From positions 1 through 64,000 of the forward strand of contig JAGTRU010000012.1 in NCBI GenBank assembly GCA_018261905.1: a stretch of DNA of 64,000 bases, in the 5' to 3' direction. The notes under the pieces were generated by a model. It saw only the letters and a list, made by a program, of their open reading frames with translations, did not search any database and was not told where the DNA came from. Shown here one piece after another: positions 55,399 to 61,028 of this stretch (position 1 is its first letter; every line of letters begins with the position of its first letter). The DNA comes from Pseudomonadota bacterium. GTDB taxonomy: Bacteria > Pseudomonadota > Gammaproteobacteria > Burkholderiales > Rhodocyclaceae. The translations under genes were made by a program, and so were the position numbers.

Positions 55399-55530
55399 GC
55401 TCGCCACCGAGATCGCCCCGCTCAAGAAATTCATCGAGGCCGAGGAACACCACCCGGACTACCTGTTCAAAACCCATACAGCTACTGGGGCCTGGGCGGC
55501 ACCGGCGTCAGGTATCCGCTTGCCAGCGTA
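55399..55530 (+). pseudogene. Frameshifted msrA C-terminal fragment
   Basis: Encodes TEIAPLKKFIEAEEHHPDYL in one frame and YWGLGGTGVRYPLA in another. Together they match the MsrA end of the fusion gene (DIAPLKKYFSAEEYHQDYL...GLGGTGVKYPVA). A 1-nt deletion separates the two parts. No other part of the gene is present. Confidence 0.78.
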
Positions 55531-55630
55531 TTCCACCGGCCACCGCAGCGAGCGATTGAGTGAAAGAAAAGCTATGTAAACTGACGCCAGGGATTATTCA
55601 AAATTTGGGCGTTTCAGCCAGGAGTCGGTC

Positions 55631-56428
55631 ATGCAACAGTTATCAGCGCAGGGGCAGCAGTTCATTCAGGGTTTGGCGCAGCGCTACGGTATCAGCACCG
55701 ACGCGGCGATCAGCATGCTTTATGCGGTGATGAACGGTAACGGGACGATGGCGCAATTCAGCCATCCGGAACTGGGCGGCTCTGGCCAATGGATGCAGGG
55801 CGGCATGACCATGGTCGGCGACATGTTCAACTACGGGCTGAAAGCCAAGGTCGATGGGCTGTGCAGCGAAATCTCCAACCAGTTGATGAACCAGCCGGGC
55901 TATTTCCAGCCGGCCCAGTCGCAATTCCAGTCGTCCGGCAACGCCCCCGGCGTCAATCTGTTCGTCTCGGCAGCAGCGGCCGGCCAATGGTGGCCCGGCG
56001 ATCTCGGTTCGCCATCATCAACCGGCGGTCAGAACAACGTGCGCTATGCGGTGTTTCCCGGCTCGCGGCGCCTGGTGGTCGACATCGGTGGCCAGGTCAC
56101 GGTCTACGACACGCTCGACAACCAGATCGGCGGCGTTTCGCAGCAGCAGGGCGGCAACGATTCGATGACCTTCAGCAGCCAGTACGGAACGATCAGCGTC
56201 AGCAGCCTGCCGCTCATCAGTATCAACGGCTACCTGCAACAACAACCGCAACAAAACTTCATCGCGCCAGCCCAGAACTTCAACGAAGCGCCGCCCCAGC
56301 CGGCGCCAACTGCCCAGGAAGGCGATGTCTTTGCCAAAATCGAGCGACTGGCCGATCTCTTTCAAAAGGGCATCCTGACCGAGCAGGAATTCACCACCAA
56401 GAAAATGGAATTGCTCAGTCAGCTTTGA
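55631..56428 (+). CDS. SHOCT-domain protein
   Basis: 265 residues, soluble, glutamine- and glycine-rich in the middle. The C-terminal ~32 residues (FAKIERLADLFQKGILTEQEFTTKKMELL) are a clear SHOCT domain, a short helical module seen at the ends of many bacterial proteins. The N-terminal ~100 residues are helical and unrecognised; residues 110-200 look beta-rich (RYAVFPGSRRLVVDIGGQVTVYD). It is inserted between two halves of a decayed toxin-antitoxin locus and is followed by a good terminator. Confidence 0.8.
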   Translation: MQQLSAQGQQFIQGLAQRYGISTDAAISMLYAVMNGNGTMAQFSHPELGGSGQWMQGGMTMVGDMFNYGLKAKVDGLCSEISNQLMNQPGYFQPAQSQFQSSGNAPGVNLFVSAAAAGQWWPGDLGSPSSTGGQNNVRYAVFPGSRRLVVDIGGQVTVYDTLDNQIGGVSQQQGGNDSMTFSSQYGTISVSSLPLISINGYLQQQPQQNFIAPAQNFNEAPPQPAPTAQEGDVFAKIERLADLFQKGILTEQEFTTKKMELLSQL

Positions 56429-56452
56429 TCGGCTTGATGTCGGAGAAAGGCC

Positions 56453-56500
56453 AAATGGCTCGGAGATATTTTCAATGAAATATCTTCGAGCCATTTTTTG
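56453..56500 (+). terminator. Rho-independent terminator of the SHOCT gene
   Basis: AAATGGCTCGGAGATATTT pairs with AAATATCTTCGAGCCATTT (one mismatch) around a six-base loop, followed by TTTTTTG. It lies 24 bp after the stop codon. Confidence 0.88.
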
Positions 56501-56554
56501 TACTTGGGCATTGGACTGTGGTTGCCAATCCCGGGATTGATCCTTGTGCATATG

Positions 56555-56725
56555 GCAGCCCCCTTGGCTTCTGGACTTTTGTCAGGCAGCCCGCCAGCCG
56601 GCGACGTGTCATGTCGTCCCTGAGGCCGTTCTGCCATGCCGTGAACTCGGGCAGGGGCTTGATTGAGTGGGTGGTTGAGTTGTACTCGGGCAATTACTTT
56701 TGGTTAATCTTGGGCACAATTAGGC
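56555..56725 (-). pseudogene. Decayed HigB-like toxin with its promoter region
   Basis: DNA similar to the intact toxin gene at 59163-59459: SIKPLPEFTAWQNGL and DDMTRRRLAG align with SIKLLPEFTAWLNGL and DGMTHRRLAR. The similarity continues into the upstream promoter region, but the C-terminal two-thirds is gone. With the antitoxin fragment at 55.2 kb it formed one ancestral module. Confidence 0.78.
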
Positions 56726-56782
56726 ATGGAAATTCGCGTCATGTGATGCTATCGTTGAAGCGTTCCACAGAAGGAGAACCCC

Positions 56783-56980
56783 ATGCGCACGACGCTCGCC
56801 CTCGATGATGATTTGCTTGCCAAGGCCCAGGCCTTGACTGGGGTTTCGGAAAAAACCGCCTTGATCCGCGAAGCCCTGCGCGCGCTGATCCAGCGCGAAA
56901 GCGCCAAGCGTCTGGCGCTGCTCGGCGGTTCCGAGCCGCAACTCGATTCCGTACCACGGCGCCAGACGGAGCCGGCATGA
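56783..56980 (+). CDS. vapB: VapB-type antitoxin
   Basis: 65 residues with a ribbon-helix-helix-like N-terminus (MRTTLALDDDLLAKAQALTG... KTALIREALRALIQRE), the VapB type II antitoxin pattern. AAGGAGA precedes the ATG. The stop overlaps the vapC start by 4 bp (ATGA). It neutralises VapC and, with it, represses the operon. Confidence 0.92.
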   Translation: MRTTLALDDDLLAKAQALTGVSEKTALIREALRALIQRESAKRLALLGGSEPQLDSVPRRQTEPA

Positions 56981-57348
56981 TCCTGGTCGATACCTCGATC
57001 TGGATCGACCATCTACGTCAGCGCGACGAGCGCCTGAGCAAACTGCTCAATCAGGGCCAGGTGCTGGCCCATCCCTTCGTGATCGGCGAACTGGCCTTGG
57101 GCAGCCTGCAAAACCGCGCGGCGATCCTCGGCGCGTTACAGGATTTGCCGCAAGCACCGGTTGCCACGGAAGGCGAGCTCCTGAGCTTCATCCAGCAAAA
57201 TGCCCTCTACGGTATGGGCATCGGCTACATCGACGCGCATTTGCTGGCCGCGGTACGTCTTGCCCCGGGCGCCGCATTGTGGACGCGTGATAAACGGCTG
57301 CTGGCAGCAGGCACGAGCTTGGGGTTGGTGGAAAATGGGGGGCATTGA
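56977..57348 (+). CDS. vapC: VapC PIN-domain toxin
   Basis: 123 residues, PIN-domain ribonuclease. The acidic metal-binding residues are all present: D5 (LVDTSIWIDHL), E38 (IGELALG), D86 (GYIDAHLL) and D105 (WTRDKRLL). Family members cut tRNA or rRNA. It is translated coupled to the antitoxin gene and appears intact. Confidence 0.94.
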   Translation: MILVDTSIWIDHLRQRDERLSKLLNQGQVLAHPFVIGELALGSLQNRAAILGALQDLPQAPVATEGELLSFIQQNALYGMGIGYIDAHLLAAVRLAPGAALWTRDKRLLAAGTSLGLVENGGH

Positions 57349-57532
57349 GCGAACATCTTGTCGTTCTGCGCACAAACCTATGGCGTGGCCGACTCCCGAT
57401 CTTTCGTAAATGTCTCTGGCTTCAAAATTGCACAACGGACAAAGAGGGGCCGGATGAATTGGATTTTCAATTGCCCCTTTGATCGGTGCCAGCCAAGTGT
57501 TTTCTCTGAACATGCAGGCGGACTTCTGCTAA

Positions 57533-57569
57533 TCTTGCAAATCGAAACTTAAACTTTCGATTTGCAAGA
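57533..57569. promoter_or_regulatory. Perfect 15-bp inverted repeat upstream of the ATPase gene
   Basis: TCTTGCAAATCGAAA and TTTCGATTTGCAAGA flank a 7-bp spacer, 12 bp before the ATG at 57581. The perfect symmetry suggests an operator, a recombination site or a structured 5' leader; no T-run follows, so a terminator is less likely. Confidence 0.7.
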
Positions 57570-57580
57570 ATTGAGCGCTC

Positions 57581-58741
57581 ATGTACCTACGTCAAGCCCG
57601 CAACACCTTGGACCGGCTAGCCCGGGGCTTCCCTGTGCTGGCCTTGACCGGGCCGCGTCAGTCCGGCAAGACGACGCTGGCGCGGGCCGGTTTTCCCGAC
57701 AAACCTTATATTTCGCTGGAAAACCTAGACGAACGGGACTTTGCCGAGCATGACCCCAAGCGCTTCCTGGCGCGCTTTCCCGAAGGGGCGATTCTGGATG
57801 AAGTGCAGCGTTGCCCGGCGTTGTTGTCCTGGTTACAAGGCGTGGTCGACGAATGCCCGGTAATGGGCCAGTTTGTGCTGACCGGTTCGGCCCAGTTTGA
57901 TCTGATTGCCGGCATGAGCCAGTCGCTGGCCGGCCGGGTAGGGCGGGTCGAACTGTTGCCGCTGTCGCTGACCGAAATGCAGGATGGCGACTGTCTGCCG
58001 CCGACGCTGGACCGCTTGCTGCTCAACGGCGCTTACCCGGCCATCTATCAGCGCGACCTGGCGGCGACGGACTGGTTTCCCAACTATGTGGCAACCTATC
58101 TGGAGCGCGATGTCCGGCAGATCATCGCCGTGCGCGATCTGTCGCAGTTCCAGCGCTTCGTGCGGATGTGCGCGGCACGCTCCGGGCAATTGCTCAATCT
58201 GGCGGCCCTGGGTGCCGATTGCGGCATCTCGGCGGTGACGGCGCGCGACTGGCTGTCGGTGCTGGAAGCCAGCTATCTGGTGACCCGTCTGCCGCCGTAC
58301 TTCCAGAATTTCGGCAAACGCCTGGTGAAAACGCCCAAGCTCTATTTTCTCGATGTCGGCCTGATGGCCTGGCTGCTGGGAATCCGCGACGAAGCATCGC
58401 TAGCCACCCACGCCGCCCGAGGCGCCCTGTTTGAAACCTGGGTGGTGTCAGAACTGATCAAACAACGCTTTAATGATGGCCAGCCGGCCGACCTGTACTT
58501 CTGGCGCGATAGCGCCGGGCACGAAATCGACGTGGTATTCGAAACCGCCGCCGGTTTACAGGCAGTTGAAATCAAGTCCGGTAGCACCTTCGCAGCGGAC
58601 TGGGTGGATGGGCTGAAGAAATGGCAGAAAATCGCCGGCGATACACCGACCCTGAAGCCCATCCTGATTTATGGCGGCGAGGACAGCCATGAGCGGGAGC
58701 GCTGTTTTCTTACCGGGTGGAAGGATGTGGGGCGGGGCTAG
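57581..58741 (+). CDS. AAA-family ATPase with DUF4143 C-terminal domain
   Basis: 386 residues: Walker A GPRQSGKTTLA near 24-34, Walker B ILDEVQ, sensor-like VLTGSAQFDLI, then the DUF4143 region whose end has a PD-(D/E)XK-like core (GHEIDVVFET...AVEIKSG). Such proteins are common next to toxin-antitoxin genes; their role is not established. The preceding perfect inverted repeat may regulate it. It is convergent with the HigBA module. Confidence 0.88.
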   Translation: MYLRQARNTLDRLARGFPVLALTGPRQSGKTTLARAGFPDKPYISLENLDERDFAEHDPKRFLARFPEGAILDEVQRCPALLSWLQGVVDECPVMGQFVLTGSAQFDLIAGMSQSLAGRVGRVELLPLSLTEMQDGDCLPPTLDRLLLNGAYPAIYQRDLAATDWFPNYVATYLERDVRQIIAVRDLSQFQRFVRMCAARSGQLLNLAALGADCGISAVTARDWLSVLEASYLVTRLPPYFQNFGKRLVKTPKLYFLDVGLMAWLLGIRDEASLATHAARGALFETWVVSELIKQRFNDGQPADLYFWRDSAGHEIDVVFETAAGLQAVEIKSGSTFAADWVDGLKKWQKIAGDTPTLKPILIYGGEDSHERERCFLTGWKDVGRG

Positions 58742-58847
58742 CTTGCGACGGTCATCAAGCGAAATTCTCGAACTTTGAGTCAGGCCCTTTTGGCGTGCGG
58801 GAGAGGCAAGGTCGTAAAAAGAGCCTCGCCCGCCTGATTCCTGTGGC

Positions 58848-59159
58848 CTACGAAGGTGTGTGAATCGGCTGGGCGACCAGGCGAACGCCGAGCGCCGCGC
58901 AAACCTTGCTGATGGTTTCAAAACGCGGGCTGGCATCCGGGCGCAGCGCCTTGTAGAGGGCTTCGCGGGTAATCCCGGACGCCTTGGCAATGTCGCTCAT
59001 GCCCCGCGCCCGCGCAATGGTGCCCAGCGCATCCGCCAGCGCCGCCGGATCATTTTCTTCCAGTATCACGGTCAGATACTCGGCAACGGACTGCTCGTCC
59101 GGCAAATGCTCTGCCATGTCGAATTCGGGCAGATCGGTGATTTTGATTTTTCGGGTCAT
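58848..59159 (-). CDS. higA: HigA-like antitoxin (addiction module antidote)
   Basis: 103 residues with an XRE-type helix-turn-helix (ALADALGTIARARGMSDIAKASGITREALYKAL). It lies 3 bp after the toxin gene in the toxin-first order typical of HigBA-like modules. It should bind and neutralise the toxin and repress the promoter upstream of the toxin gene. A decayed homologue lies at 55.2 kb. Confidence 0.92.
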   Translation of the reverse strand: MTRKIKITDLPEFDMAEHLPDEQSVAEYLTVILEENDPAALADALGTIARARGMSDIAKASGITREALYKALRPDASPRFETISKVCAALGVRLVAQPIHTPS

Positions 59160-59162
59160 CGT

Positions 59163-59459
59163 TCAATCCTCCAGCATGGCGGCCAACCTGACGGCCTTGG
59201 CAATATCAGTTGTCTGCGTGCCTTTGTCGCCACCACCCAGCATCACAATCAGCACCTCGCCGCGTTGCACGTAATACATGCGCCAGCCGGGTCCGAAGTG
59301 CTCCCGCATCTCAAACACGCCATCGCCAACCGACTTCACATCGCCAAGATTGCCTTTCTGGGCTTTCTCCAGGCGGCGCGCCAGACGACGATGCGTCATA
59401 CCGTCCTTGAGGCCGTTCAGCCATGCGGTGAACTCGGGGAGGAGCTTGATCGAGTACAT
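59163..59459 (-). CDS. higB: HigB/RelE-ParE superfamily toxin
   Basis: 98 residues: SIKLLPEFTAWLNGLKDG at the start, GDVKSVGDGVFEMREHFGPGWRMYYV in the middle, and VLIVMLGGGDKGTQTTDI at the end, the pattern of the phage-derived Gp49-like/HigB group. It is probably a ribosome-dependent mRNA interferase. It is intact and coupled with the antitoxin gene. Confidence 0.92.
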   Translation of the reverse strand: MYSIKLLPEFTAWLNGLKDGMTHRRLARRLEKAQKGNLGDVKSVGDGVFEMREHFGPGWRMYYVQRGEVLIVMLGGGDKGTQTTDIAKAVRLAAMLED

Positions 59460-59586
59460 GGGTAAAGTGTAGTCGTTCGATTACGGTTGGTCAATTTTGA
59501 GCTGGGGGAGTCAAACCGTGGTCTGGCCGCTGTTGTTGCTAATCTCTCTGACCCTTTCGGTTTGTGATGCCTTTGGTTTGTGCAAA

Positions 59587-60246
59587 TTATGTGAAGCTAA
59601 GTACCATTTGGCGCACATAACTTCCCCAGTCTCGGTAACATCTTATCGAGGCAGATTTAACTGATGGAGCACCTTCCGTTACATCAAGTTTTTCTTTTAG
59701 AAGCCACATGGTTTGAGATATGTTTTTAATAGTTTTGTGTGCATCAAGGTTTGGAATAATTCCGGAGTCAATGAACCCTTTGTTTAAGTTTTTTGGGCCG
59801 CGGTGAATATTTTCTTGCCAAAAGTTTTTTTCTCTTTCATTCTTTGGTTCGATATTTCTTGACTCGAAGTTGTATGACCAATAATTAAATTCATCTTTCA
59901 TTTTTTCAAACAATTTCTCTGAGATTATGAATATATCTAGATCAGAGTGTGGGCCAAAAGTTTTGCCCAATTTATTGGGCGCGAGTGATTGGCCAATTCT
60001 TGCGCTGCCAGATAAATGAAGATCTTTTGGATCTACATCTAGCCGAATGCTAAGCCAGCCTCTAACTGACTCGTAAAGTGCAGGATTGTCTCGAAAAGCA
60101 TAAGGGATTCCTTCGGACATCCATAGTCGGGCTATGGCAATCTTCGACTGCTCGCCTCCTTTTTTTGCAGCATCGAGAAGTGCACTGGCTTCAGGATATG
60201 TGCCTGTAAGCTTAGCCAATTCGCTTGGTACTTTAAAAGCTTCCAT
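59587..60246 (-). CDS. Nucleotidyltransferase-fold protein in an AT-rich island
   Basis: 219 residues. The polymerase-beta-like nucleotidyltransferase signature is present: G80-S81 in LSGSARIG and D102-x-D104 in SDLDIFII, with an N-terminal helical part. A possible third acidic residue lies in IPNLDAHK. It is not close to any named enzyme I recognise; CBASS cyclases, MNT antitoxins and tRNA-modifying enzymes all share this fold. The base composition is much more AT-rich than its neighbours, suggesting transfer. It starts 10 bp after the stop of the GT51 gene and is probably its operon partner. Confidence 0.72.
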   Translation of the reverse strand: MEAFKVPSELAKLTGTYPEASALLDAAKKGGEQSKIAIARLWMSEGIPYAFRDNPALYESVRGWLSIRLDVDPKDLHLSGSARIGQSLAPNKLGKTFGPHSDLDIFIISEKLFEKMKDEFNYWSYNFESRNIEPKNEREKNFWQENIHRGPKNLNKGFIDSGIIPNLDAHKTIKNISQTMWLLKEKLDVTEGAPSVKSASIRCYRDWGSYVRQMVLSFT

Positions 60247-60256
60247 CGTTTTAGGC

Positions 60257-60817
60257 CTATTTTTTCGGAATGGACGTTGTGTGGCGCTGAAGAATATAAC
60301 TGGCTCGGGTTTTTATTTTTTTAATTCTATCAATGCTAGGGGTTTGGGGCTCTGGGTATTTTAGTCTAGCAACTATTTCGGCAGCTAAGTATGAGGTGAT
60401 AGATTTAGGGTCAAAATTTAGACGTATAGCAGCTTGTTTGATTCCATTCATCTGCCATCCATAATAGGCAATCATTAGGTATATTCTTGGAATATCATTC
60501 TTTCCAATAATTTTTGTTATCCCTAATGCAAAAATTATTTCGATTAACTTTCTTTTGAGTGTTCTCTGATAGCGTCCAGTTAGTACTCTTACTAGTTGCA
60601 TCGCAATGGTTGAGCCGCCTTCGATTTTGTTTCCCCGAAGCATTTTCCAAGCCGCGCGAGCTAACGATTGAAGATCAACACCTGCATGTGACCAAAATCG
60701 ATGGTCTTCTGCAACAATGAGCATTGTTGTTAGTTCTTCTGATATCTGAATATATTGGCATTTAGATTGAATATCTTTGGCCCGTGTTATTAGTAGAGTC
60801 CATTCTTCTAGCAGCAT
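60257..60817 (-). CDS. Stand-alone GT51 transglycosylase-like protein without membrane anchor
   Basis: 186 residues. All GT51 motifs are recognisable: catalytic E37 in AEDHRFWSHAGVD, GGSTIAMQLVR at 67-77, RKLIEIIFA with E93, and IPRIYLMIAYYG followed by GIKQAA. This is the peptidoglycan glycosyltransferase domain of PBP1/MtgA, but there is no TM segment, signal peptide or transpeptidase domain, so access to lipid II is unexplained. The DNA is AT-rich like the partner gene. A role in defence, immunity to a phage or modified glycan synthesis is speculative. Confidence 0.8.
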   Translation of the reverse strand: MLLEEWTLLITRAKDIQSKCQYIQISEELTTMLIVAEDHRFWSHAGVDLQSLARAAWKMLRGNKIEGGSTIAMQLVRVLTGRYQRTLKRKLIEIIFALGITKIIGKNDIPRIYLMIAYYGWQMNGIKQAAIRLNFDPKSITSYLAAEIVARLKYPEPQTPSIDRIKKIKTRASYILQRHTTSIPKK

Positions 60818-61028
60818 GATCGTATAAATTAACCTAACCGAAATATATAAATGGACTATGTTTGGCCGAGGCTCGATACATATTCATATTGCCGCTTATC
60901 CATAAATGGCAAAGGATTGTATCGCCAAGCGTGCAATGAGTAAGAAGCCCCCAGGCTAGTTGACGGCTGTTTATGGCGCAAGTATTCAGTCGCGGGGAGT
61001 GGTCAATCCAATCTAGCACTCCCATCCC
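60818..61028. other. Intergenic region upstream of the AT-rich operon
   Basis: About 210 bp between the GT51 gene and the sbcC stop. AT-rich near the GT51 start, GC-rich toward sbcC, marking an island edge. The promoter of the GT51 operon should lie here; no tRNA or obvious repeat was found. Confidence 0.4.

Noticed and set aside
59587..60817. GT51/nucleotidyltransferase pair as a CBASS system
   Set aside because: The GS...DxD motif fits the fold, but no CBASS effector (phospholipase, nuclease, TM effector) or Cap2/Cap3 gene is present, and the partner is a glycosyltransferase. Kept as an unclassified pair.
60834..61025. A 63-codon frame upstream of the GT51 gene on the same strand
   Set aside because: No domain, weak start, and it spans the probable promoter region at the island edge.
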